In this document: positions 1 to 7,097 of the stretch, in pieces
How positions within the stretch are numbered: position 1 is the first letter of the stretch
How the letters are laid out: each line of letters opens with the position of its first letter
Assembly: GCA_964641415.1 (NCBI GenBank)
Contig: CAZXMW010000010.1
Span: 23,157 to 87,156 of the forward strand
Source of the DNA: JAHECW01 sp964641415
GTDB lineage: Bacteria; Acidobacteriota; Thermoanaerobaculia; Thermoanaerobaculales; Sulfomarinibacteraceae
Length of the DNA stretch: 64,000 nucleotides
Direction: 5' to 3'
The notes under the pieces: model-generated
The model's database searches: none
What the model was told of the DNA's origin: nothing
The model's input: the letters and a program-made list of their open reading frames with translations, nothing else
Made by a program: the position numbers and the translations under genes

Positions 1-1154
1 AACAGCACGAGTGGAATCTGCTTGTGCAGGAACGGGTCGCCGAAGAAGCCGAACAGGTAGACGCAACCCACCGCGACCGCGGCCGACCGGCTTTCGAAGC
101 TCCGGTACCGACCGGAAAACAGCGCGACGAAGATCCCGAGCAACGCCGCCAGACCGACCATGCCGAGCTCGGTGGCGACCTGTAGATACTGGTTGTGCAT
201 GTGATCGAACCAGCCGATCGCCTCCTCGAACTCGGAGTGATCGGTGGCGAGGCGGCTGCGGAACTCGGGCATGTTGGCGCCGACCCCGGTGCCGAGCACC
301 GGGTGGGCGCGGAGGATGTCGAGTCCGACGACAATTCCAGCGACCCGCTTGCCCTGGTTGCCGTCGACCTCGCCGTGGACGACGGCGCGGTAGACCTCGG
401 AGGCGCCCTGGTCGAGCCGGGCCTGGAACCGCGGGACCGTGACGTAGATCAGGGCGATCACGCCAACGACGCCGGCGAGTGCTGCGCCTCGAACCCACCA
501 TGGCCGCCGCGCCAACGACACCGGGGTCAGGACGACCATGGTGGCGATGAAGGCGATCTGGCCGCTGCGGCCGATGTTGATGACGAGCCCGCCGACCAGG
601 ACGAGCAGCAGCGCCGACCACTCGAGCCTGGAGCGCCGGCCCGATGCTCCGTGGACGAGATGGACCGTCGCCAGCACCGCCGCAACCGCCAGCACCATGC
701 TGAAGTCGAGGTGCGACATGGTGACCGAGGGGTTGTCCGGGTGACTGTGACGAAAGTGGATGTCGCCGATGATGACGACCGGCATCATGGCGGCCGCGAG
801 GACGGTTCCGGCAAGAAATGCCAGCGCCGCGCGCCGGGCGACCGTCCTGTCGATGCTCGACGCGACGGCCGGGATGAGCAGCAGGTACCGGTATTTTGCC
901 AGGTAGTCGAGCCCGGTGACGGGGTCGTCGGACCACAGCAGCGACACCAGGTTGACGGCCAGAAACACCATCACGGCGATGGTCAGGCGGTGTCGGACCA
1001 GCCGGTGGAGCCTCTGCCCCAGATCGTCCTGGAAGAACCACAGCAGCGGGATCAGGGCCGCAGCCATGCTGATCCAGGCCCGGTACAGCGGCAGCGAAAA
1101 CGCGAGCAGCACGACCAGCCAGCAGAGAACCTCGTTGACGCTGCGCGGTTTCAT
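1..1154 (-). CDS. O-antigen ligase family membrane protein (3' end cut by window edge)
   Basis: A continuous frame runs from an ATG to the left edge of the window without a stop, giving 384 residues; the C-terminus is missing. It is a polytopic membrane protein with many hydrophobic segments. The conserved Wzy_C-type periplasmic region is visible about residues 275-335, including a G-x-G-x-G-A-N stretch and the H-N-Q-Y-L motif near an E-L-G-x-x-G-L helix, as in WaaL/O-antigen ligases and related polymerases. Family members join or polymerise lipid-linked glycans on the outer face of the inner membrane. The gene lies just downstream of a small acyl-carrier-like gene on the same strand. No strong ribosome site precedes the ATG. 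Ligase versus polymerase cannot be separated from sequence alone. Confidence 0.85.
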   Translation of the reverse strand, partial: MKPRSVNEVLCWLVVLLAFSLPLYRAWISMAAALIPLLWFFQDDLGQRLHRLVRHRLTIAVMVFLAVNLVSLLWSDDPVTGLDYLAKYRYLLLIPAVASSIDRTVARRAALAFLAGTVLAAAMMPVVIIGDIHFRHSHPDNPSVTMSHLDFSMVLAVAAVLATVHLVHGASGRRSRLEWSALLLVLVGGLVINIGRSGQIAFIATMVVLTPVSLARRPWWVRGAALAGVVGVIALIYVTVPRFQARLDQGASEVYRAVVHGEVDGNQGKRVAGIVVGLDILRAHPVLGTGVGANMPEFRSRLATDHSEFEEAIGWFDHMHNQYLQVATELGMVGLAALLGIFVALFSGRYRSFESRSAAVAVGCVYLFGFFGDPFLHKQIPLVL

Positions 1155-1220
1155 CGCGGTGAGTTCTCGCGGGTCAGGATGATGTCGCCGCGACGGCGTT
1201 CGGGATGACGTCCGTCATCT

Positions 1221-1406
1221 TCACGGCGCAGGGCTGTCATCGGGAACTTCGGTGTCGAGGTGATCCTCGAGCTCGAGCAACCGCCCGACGGCCTTGGCCG
1301 AGTCGATGCCCGGAACGGCAACCGGCTCGGCGCCGGGATGCAGCTCGGTGACGGCCGTGCGGGCGACGCGGGCAATGATCTCGAAAACATGGTCAGAGCG
1401 GTTCAT
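1221..1406 (-). CDS. Short acyl carrier protein-like protein
   Basis: A 61-residue protein whose helical pattern and G-I-D-S motif (residues 34-37) resemble the phosphopantetheine attachment region of acyl carrier proteins, followed by an acidic helix (L-L-E-L-E-D-H-L) and V-P-D-D. The start is fixed by an AGGAGA ribosome site ten bases upstream at 1417-1422; an ATG nine codons further out has no such site. It is some 15-20 residues shorter than a normal ACP because it stops just after the third-helix region. Another frame continues for about 16 codons, so a frameshift or sequencing error is possible. The call rests on motif and size only. Confidence 0.55.
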   Translation of the reverse strand: MNRSDHVFEIIARVARTAVTELHPGAEPVAVPGIDSAKAVGRLLELEDHLDTEVPDDSPAP

Positions 1407-1574
1407 CCAGGCTGCGTCTCCTTCGGCGGCCATTGTACGCAGGTCAACCCGCCGGCGACACCGCTCGATCCAGGGCCCGCGACTATGGGCTTTCGAGGTC
1501 CAACTTGCGTTGTGGCGGACCTCGGGCGTCCCCTCGACGGTCCGGCGTCGAACAGCGCGTGCCGCCGCCGCCGC

Positions 1575-1943
1575 TCACGCCTTGGCGGTCGGCTCCGACA
1601 CCACCTTCCGGACCTCGTCCATGTCGAGCTCGCGGACCTTGCCGAGCAGCTCGTCGAGGGCGTGGGAGGGAAGCATGCCGGCCTGGTTGAAGACCGGAAT
1701 CGTGTCGCGGAAGACCATGGTCGTCGGAATCGACCTGATCTGGAACATCGCCGCGAGCTCGCTCTCGGCCTCGGTGTCGCACGAGACGAAGGTGATGTCG
1801 TCGTGCCGCTCCGAGGCCTGCTCGAAGATTGGCTTGAAGGCCTGACAGGGACCGCACCACTCCGCCCAGAAGTCAATGATGACGATGTCGTTGTTGGTGA
1901 TGGTCTCGTTGAGGTTGCTCATGGATAGCGTCTGAACGGCCAT
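1575..1943 (-). CDS. Thioredoxin family protein
   Basis: A 122-residue cytoplasmic thioredoxin-fold protein with the redox motif W-C-G-P-C at residues 29-33 and the cis-proline region S-I-P-T-T-M about residues 74-79. It should act as a dithiol reductant of cellular disulfides. There is no signal peptide. The start is chosen at the ATG preceded by AAGGAGA; an in-frame ATG twelve codons upstream has no such site. A C-terminal extension of about 15 charged residues follows the normal fold. It is expressed from its own sigma70 promoter just upstream. Its neighbours give no specific partner. Confidence 0.93.
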   Translation of the reverse strand: MAVQTLSMSNLNETITNNDIVIIDFWAEWCGPCQAFKPIFEQASERHDDITFVSCDTEAESELAAMFQIRSIPTTMVFRDTIPVFNQAGMLPSHALDELLGKVRELDMDEVRKVVSEPTAKA

Positions 1944-1993
1944 GAATGTCTCCTTTTCTGACGTTCGAATGGCTAACATAACTATTCAACGAT

Positions 1994-2022
1994 ATTCTAA
2001 ATTAGAGTTGCATTGATGTCAA
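1994..2022 (-). promoter_or_regulatory. Sigma70-type promoter of the thioredoxin gene
   Basis: On the minus strand TTGACA (2017-2022) is followed after exactly 17 bases by TAGAAT (1994-1999). The surrounding 60 bases are strikingly A+T-rich for this genome. Transcription would begin near 1987, leaving a leader of roughly 45 nt with an AAGGAGA ribosome site before the ATG at 1943. Confidence 0.8.
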
Positions 2023-2034
2023 ATCCCGACGTGC

Positions 2035-4101
2035 TCAGTTGACGTCGTCACCCCTGTCGTCGTCGAGAAAGCCCGGCAGCTGGTAGCGGCCGCCGGTCGT
2101 CAGCGCCCGATCGTCGGCGTCGTCCTCCGCGGCCGCGACGACCAGCCGTTCGGTGACGCCTTCGGGCAGCTCGCCGAGAAACCTCGAGGGATCGAGCAGC
2201 ACGTCGACGCGGTAGCGGTCGCGCGCCAGCTCGGGTCGGGCGAGAAAAAGCCGCTCCTGCGCGCGAGTCACGGCGACGTAGAACAGTCGCCGTTCCTCCT
2301 CCATGTCCTCGGTACGGGCGCTCGGGAATCGGCCCTCAGCGAGCCAGAGGACGAACACCACGCGCCACTCGAGCCCCTTGGCCTGGTGTGTCGTCGACAG
2401 CGTCAGCACCTCGTCGGTCGGGCCGCGCACAGTGTCCTCGCCCGACAGATCGTTGAGCAACGTGATCTCGGCGAGAAACCCGCCGAGGTCGGGAAAGCCG
2501 TCGGCGAACAGGGCGAGCTGCTCGATGTCCTCGAGTCGCGAACCGGCATTTTCGAGGTTGCCGCGCGCCCAGTCCTGGTAGAACTCGGTGACGACGAGCC
2601 GGATCGACTCGCCGGGCTGGCCGAGGAGCCGCGCCTCGGCGAGTTCGCCGAACAGAGTCTTGGCGGCGGCCATGGACCGCCGGGCGCCGGCCGGCAGGTC
2701 GACCGTCTGCGGATCGGTGCCGATCAGCCTGCCGAGGGGGTCGGCGCCCGCGACGCGGGCCCACAGACGGGCGGTCAGCCGAGGGCCGAAGCCCTGCCGG
2801 AGCTTCATGGCGCGCGCGAAGGAGACCTCGTCGCGCGGATTGTCGACGAAGCGAAGGTGGGCAAGAACGTCCTTGACGTGCCGCTGCTCGAAGAATCGGA
2901 GTCCGGAGCGGATCCTGAACGGCAGATTGCGGCGGGTCAGCTCGACCTGGAGATCGAAGGAGTGCGAGTGGTTGCGGTACAGGACCGCCATCTCCTCGAG
3001 GTCGATGCCTTCATCCCGCAGCTCGAGGACGGTGTCGGCGATCCACTCGGCCTGCTGCTCCGGGGTTGGGGTCACGACCTCGACCGGAAGCTCGCCGGTG
3101 GTCCGAACGGATCGAAGCTCCTTGCGGAACTGACGCCGGTTGTGGGCGATCGAAGCGTTGGCAAGAGCCAGAATCTGAGGCGTCGAGCGGTAGTTGGTCT
3201 CGAGTCGGAAGACCGCGCAGTTGTCGTGGCGCTCGGGGAAGGTCAGGATGTTGTCGAAGTCGGCGCCGCGGAAGGCGTAAATCGACTGGGCGTCGTCACC
3301 GACCACCATGACATTGCGCTCGGGACCGAGCATGGCGTCGACGATATCGGCCTGAAGGCGGTTGGTGTCCTGGTACTCGTCGACCAGGATGTGACGGTAG
3401 CTCGAGGCCAGCTGCCTGCGGACGTCGGCGTGCCGGGTAATGAGCAGCAGCCAGTTGAGCAGCAGATCGTCGAAGTCCATCAGGTCAGCCCGGCGCTTGC
3501 GTTCGAGGTAGCGCTTGAAGACCGTGCCGATGAGATCGGCGGCGTCGAAGAACTGCGGCGCCTTTTCGACGAGCACCTCCTCGAGCTCGCGGCCGGTGTT
3601 GATGACGAAGCTGTACAGGTCGACCAGCAACCGTGGTTTGGGCAGCCGGCGCTTCGGCGCCTCGGGCGAGACGTCGGCCAGCGCGTGGCCCATCAGGTCG
3701 GTGGCGTCCTCGCGGTCGAGAATGCTGAATCGCGGTCCGTAGCCGACCCGCTCGGCCCAACGACGCAGGATGCGGTGGCCGGCCGAGTGGAAGGTCCCGC
3801 CGTGAACCCGGCCGGTTTCGCGGTCGAGCAGCCGACCGACCCGGTCGAGCATCTCGCGGGCCGCTTTGTTGGTGAAGGTGAGCAGCAGGATCCGGCCCGG
3901 CGGGACCCCGCCCTCCATGAGCCGGCACGCCCGATAGACCAGGGTTCGGGTCTTGCCCGTGCCCGCTCCGGCGAGCACCAGCATCGGCCCGCCCGGATGC
4001 ATCACCGCGTCGAGCTGCTGGCGGTTGAGGTCTGCTTCATAGTCGACGCGATCGGCGCCGCGGAGACCGGATCGGCCGGCCGGGCGGATCTGATCGCTCA
4101 T
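2035..4101 (-). CDS. UvrD/PcrA-type superfamily 1A DNA helicase
   Basis: An ATP-dependent 3'-5' DNA helicase of 688 residues, close to the usual UvrD/PcrA length. Visible motifs are Walker A A-G-A-G-T-G-K-T (44-51), motif Ia T-F-T-N-K-A-A (75-81), motif II D-E-Y-Q-D-T (241-246), motif III G-D-D-A-Q-S-I-Y-A-F-R-G-A (268-280), the N-Y-R-S-T of motif IV, and the T-T-H-Q-A-K-G-L-E-W and Y-V-A-V-T-R-A motifs V and VI near the C-terminus. The family acts in excision repair, mismatch repair and clearance of stalled replication or recombination intermediates. The start overlaps the stop of the upstream acetyltransferase gene by four bases (ATGA), so the two are translationally coupled. Confidence 0.93.
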   Translation of the reverse strand: MSDQIRPAGRSGLRGADRVDYEADLNRQQLDAVMHPGGPMLVLAGAGTGKTRTLVYRACRLMEGGVPPGRILLLTFTNKAAREMLDRVGRLLDRETGRVHGGTFHSAGHRILRRWAERVGYGPRFSILDREDATDLMGHALADVSPEAPKRRLPKPRLLVDLYSFVINTGRELEEVLVEKAPQFFDAADLIGTVFKRYLERKRRADLMDFDDLLLNWLLLITRHADVRRQLASSYRHILVDEYQDTNRLQADIVDAMLGPERNVMVVGDDAQSIYAFRGADFDNILTFPERHDNCAVFRLETNYRSTPQILALANASIAHNRRQFRKELRSVRTTGELPVEVVTPTPEQQAEWIADTVLELRDEGIDLEEMAVLYRNHSHSFDLQVELTRRNLPFRIRSGLRFFEQRHVKDVLAHLRFVDNPRDEVSFARAMKLRQGFGPRLTARLWARVAGADPLGRLIGTDPQTVDLPAGARRSMAAAKTLFGELAEARLLGQPGESIRLVVTEFYQDWARGNLENAGSRLEDIEQLALFADGFPDLGGFLAEITLLNDLSGEDTVRGPTDEVLTLSTTHQAKGLEWRVVFVLWLAEGRFPSARTEDMEEERRLFYVAVTRAQERLFLARPELARDRYRVDVLLDPSRFLGELPEGVTERLVVAAAEDDADDRALTTGGRYQLPGFLDDDRGDDVN

Positions 4102-5024
4102 GGCAGGGCGACGAGGCCGAGGATGGTGCGGTCGAAGGCGAGGTTGACGTCGCGGCCGTACAGCATGAACGTCGCCTCGAGCCGGCAGCCGGCCTCGAGC
4201 ACCGCGTCGACGCCCTCGACGAACGGCGCCGGCACTCTCAGAGTCAGCTGGTCGTCGGCCTCCGCGGCCTCGCTGGCAAGCCGGATCGCCCAGCCGACGG
4301 CGCACAGCGCGGCCTCGCGGGTGGTCCCGGCCGCCGGGCCGACCTGGCCCCGGCCGCCGTAGGCGTAGGCAGCGATCCGCTCGCCCTGGCGGACGAAGGC
4401 GGTGTGAAATTCGCGCTGCTTGAGCCAGTACTGGTGATCGGTCTCGCGGACGATGTTGCGGGTCAGCCGGTCGATCCGGTCGAGGTCGGCCTGTCCCCGA
4501 CGCTGGAACAGATCCGAGGTGACGTCGCGTCCGTCCATGAGCCTGGACAGCGCGTGCCCGAGACGGAGTCCCACCGAAGGCGGGACCACGATCTGGTAGA
4601 CCGGCGCCAACGGTCGGAAGCCGTGGCGCAGCAGCAGACTCTGAACCGCCCCCTCGGTCGGGACCAGGGTCAGGAACTCGCGCGCGCCGGAGCGCTCGCC
4701 GTAGGCCAGCATGCGGGCCATCAGCGCGCCGCCGGCGCCGCGGCCCCGGTGCTGCGGCAGCACCCACATCTCCGAGATGACGCACTGACGCGACCGGACG
4801 TGGCCGGCCGCGAAACCGACCGTCTCCTGTTTGTCCTCGCCGGTTTGGAAGCCCTCCGGGTCGTGGGTCATGAGGTGGATCAGGTCCGGGTCGACGTCCA
4901 TGTCAAGGTCGAGAACCCCGTAGTGACTGGGAAATGCATCGAGTTCGGCAGCAACCGCGTCGCGGAGCACGGCGAGGCCCGGAAGCTCCTCGCGATTGGT
5001 CCGCCGCACCTTGATCCTGGCCAT
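4098..5024 (-). CDS. GNAT family N-acetyltransferase
   Basis: A 308-residue protein with an N-terminal GNAT fold. The acetyl-CoA pyrophosphate-binding motif A is Q-H-R-G-R-G-A-G-G at 91-99, after the beta-strand E-M-W-V-L-P and followed by the E-R-S-G-A-R-E-F turn typical of motif B. The second half (about 160-308) has no motif I recognise and may be a second, degenerate acyltransferase-like domain. The substrate is unknown. It is the first gene of a two-gene operon with the helicase downstream, overlapping by four bases. The start was chosen at the methionine that begins the conserved fold; the frame stays open 61 codons further upstream but that part looks non-coding. Confidence 0.85.
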   Translation of the reverse strand: MARIKVRRTNREELPGLAVLRDAVAAELDAFPSHYGVLDLDMDVDPDLIHLMTHDPEGFQTGEDKQETVGFAAGHVRSRQCVISEMWVLPQHRGRGAGGALMARMLAYGERSGAREFLTLVPTEGAVQSLLLRHGFRPLAPVYQIVVPPSVGLRLGHALSRLMDGRDVTSDLFQRRGQADLDRIDRLTRNIVRETDHQYWLKQREFHTAFVRQGERIAAYAYGGRGQVGPAAGTTREAALCAVGWAIRLASEAAEADDQLTLRVPAPFVEGVDAVLEAGCRLEATFMLYGRDVNLAFDRTILGLVALP

Positions 5025-5328
5025 CCCGTCCCCCGTCCGACGATGTCGGAGTCTAGCAGGATCGCAGGGGGGGCGCAGGGGCATTGAGCGGGGAAGAGCT
5101 CCGAGCTCGTCCGTGGCGTCGGACGCCCCGGGTGATCTTGAGGAATGAGTGTAGAGATCGGTCCAATGGCGTCTTGCCCGGAGTGCCGGTCGAGTGTGTC
5201 GCTGCAATCCGGTCGACCTCTTCTCGCCGAGGCAACGAACGCGAGGAGCTTCGGATGCGCGAGCTGATCGGGATCGGGATCGGGAGCGCGACTACAATGG
5301 CTCGAAGACGCGTTGGAAAGGGGTGTCC
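5025..5328. other. Divergent intergenic region
   Basis: Divergent spacer between the acetyltransferase (minus) and acyl-CoA carboxylase (plus) genes. A TAGACT hexamer on the minus strand near 5050 and a TACAAT hexamer on the plus strand at 5293-5298 are possible -10 elements, but neither has a convincing -35 partner. I see no gene, RNA or repeat here. Confidence 0.5.
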
Positions 5329-6996
5329 ATGCCCAAGCTGCTCGACCACGAGGTTCAGCGCGATGAAGCCTACGAGGCCAATCGCGACCACTGGCTCAAC
5401 GAGCTCCGGATCATCGAGGCCCAGCGCCGTGCCATCGCCCGCGGCGGCGGCGACAAGGCGGCCGAGCGGCAGCGGGCCCAGGGCAAGATGCTCGCGCGCG
5501 AGCGCATTGAGATCCTGATCGACGACGGCACCGACTTTCTCGAGCTCGGCAGCTTCGCGGCATGGGAGTTCTACGAGGAGTGGGGCGGGGCGCCGGCCGC
5601 AGGAGTGGTGACCGGCCTCGGGCGGGTCAGCGGCCGCGAGTGCGTGATCGTGGCCAACGATGCCACGGTCAAGGCCGGCGCGTGGTTTCCCCTGACCTGC
5701 AAGAAGATCCTGCGCGCCCAGGAGATCGCGCTCGAAAACCGGCTCCCGCTGATCTACCTGGTGGACTCGGCCGGGGTCTTCCTGCCGATGCAGGACGAAA
5801 TCTTTCCCGACAAGGAGCACTTCGGCCGGGTCTTCTACAACAACGCCCGGCTGTCGGCCGAGGGCATCTACCAGATCTCGGCGATTATGGGCTCGTGCGT
5901 GGCCGGCGGCGCCTACCTGCCGATCATGTCCGACGAGGCGCTCATTGTCGAGGAAACCGGCACGATCTTCCTCGCCGGCGCCCACCTGGTCCAGGCCGCC
6001 ATTGGCGAGACCAAGAACAACCAGGACCTCGGCGGCGCCGAGGTTCAGGTCGACATCTCGGGCGTGGTCGACGACCGTTTCCCGAACGACCGGGCCGCCA
6101 TCGATCACATTCGCGCCCGCATGGGCGAGCTCGCCCACCCGGCGATGGCGACCTTCGACCGGATCGACGAACGCCCGCCCCTGGTCGATCCGGACGAGCT
6201 GCTCGGTGTGCTTCCGATCGATCGGTCCAGGCCCTACAGCACCCACACGCTGCTCGGACGCCTGCTCGACGGCTCGGAGTTCACCGAGTACAAGGCGACA
6301 TACGGGCGAACCCTGATCTGCGGGACCGGCCGTGTCGATGGTTGGGCGGTCGGCATCGTCGCCAACGAACGACGGGTGGTCCACCGTCGGCGCGGTCTCG
6401 AACCGGGCGAGCGCGAGATGCAGATCGGAGGCGTGATCTACTCCGACGCCGCCGACAAGGCGGCTCGCTTCGTCGAGCTGATGAACCAGAAGGGCATCCC
6501 GCTGCTGTTCCTGCAGGACGTGACCGGCTTCATGGTCGGCTCGAAGTCCGAGCGCGAGGGCATCATCAAGGACGGCGCCAAGCTGGTCAACGTGGTTGCC
6601 AACTCGGTGGTGCCGAAGATCACGGTCTTCATCGGAAATTCATTCGGCGCCGGCAACTACGCCATGTGCGGCCGCGCGTACGGCGCCCGTTTCTTCTACG
6701 CCTGGCCGTCGGCGTCGATCGCCGTGATGGGCGGTCAGCAGGCGTCGGAGACGCTGCTCGCGATCCAGCTCAAGAATCGCGGCGACGAGGTCGGCGAGGA
6801 CGAGAAGGCCGAACGGCTGGCCGAGATCCAGGCCCGCTATCGCGCCTCCAACGACCCCCGCTACGGCGCTGCCCGTCTCTGGCTGGACGAGATCATCGAC
6901 CCGCGCCGGACCCGCGAAGTGATCAGCCGCAGCCTCGGCGCAGTGGCCCACCAGCCGGAGATCCCGCCGTTCAAGGTCGGTGTCCTCCAGACCTGA
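5329..6996 (+). CDS. Acyl-CoA carboxylase carboxyltransferase subunit (methylcrotonyl-/propionyl-CoA carboxylase beta type)
   Basis: A 555-residue biotin-dependent carboxyltransferase. Both crotonase-like halves are present: the N-terminal half contains Y-L-V-D-S-A-G and M-G-S-C-V-A-G-G-A-Y-L-P (acyl-CoA oxyanion region), and the C-terminal half contains F-L-Q-D-V-T-G-F-M-V-G and G-N-S-F-G-A-G-N-Y-A-M-C-G-R-A-Y (carboxybiotin side). The F-P-D-K-E-H-F-G-R and G-T-I-F-L-A-G segments are closest to 3-methylcrotonyl-CoA carboxylase beta subunits, so leucine or branched-chain acyl catabolism is likely, though propionyl- or geranyl-CoA cannot be excluded. The biotin carboxylase partner is not in the window. 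The start is supported by GGAAAGGGG upstream and by where conservation begins. Confidence 0.92.
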   Translation: MPKLLDHEVQRDEAYEANRDHWLNELRIIEAQRRAIARGGGDKAAERQRAQGKMLARERIEILIDDGTDFLELGSFAAWEFYEEWGGAPAAGVVTGLGRVSGRECVIVANDATVKAGAWFPLTCKKILRAQEIALENRLPLIYLVDSAGVFLPMQDEIFPDKEHFGRVFYNNARLSAEGIYQISAIMGSCVAGGAYLPIMSDEALIVEETGTIFLAGAHLVQAAIGETKNNQDLGGAEVQVDISGVVDDRFPNDRAAIDHIRARMGELAHPAMATFDRIDERPPLVDPDELLGVLPIDRSRPYSTHTLLGRLLDGSEFTEYKATYGRTLICGTGRVDGWAVGIVANERRVVHRRRGLEPGEREMQIGGVIYSDAADKAARFVELMNQKGIPLLFLQDVTGFMVGSKSEREGIIKDGAKLVNVVANSVVPKITVFIGNSFGAGNYAMCGRAYGARFFYAWPSASIAVMGGQQASETLLAIQLKNRGDEVGEDEKAERLAEIQARYRASNDPRYGAARLWLDEIIDPRRTREVISRSLGAVAHQPEIPPFKVGVLQT

Positions 6997-7097
6997 TGGC
7001 GGTCGGCGTCACCCCCCCCGGCGATGAACCCACGCCCCCGGCCGTTCGTGTCGACTGTCGACCCCTCTCGAGTAACTGCACAGGCTGGGAAGGCAAA

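Noticed and set aside
2386..4362. Long plus-strand frame of 658 codons
   Set aside because: Antisense to the helicase and acetyltransferase genes, whose motifs are intact; its product has no domain and the biased composition of a G+C shadow.
7012..7019. Run of eight C
   Set aside because: Lies between genes, so it cannot act as a frameshift switch for either neighbour.
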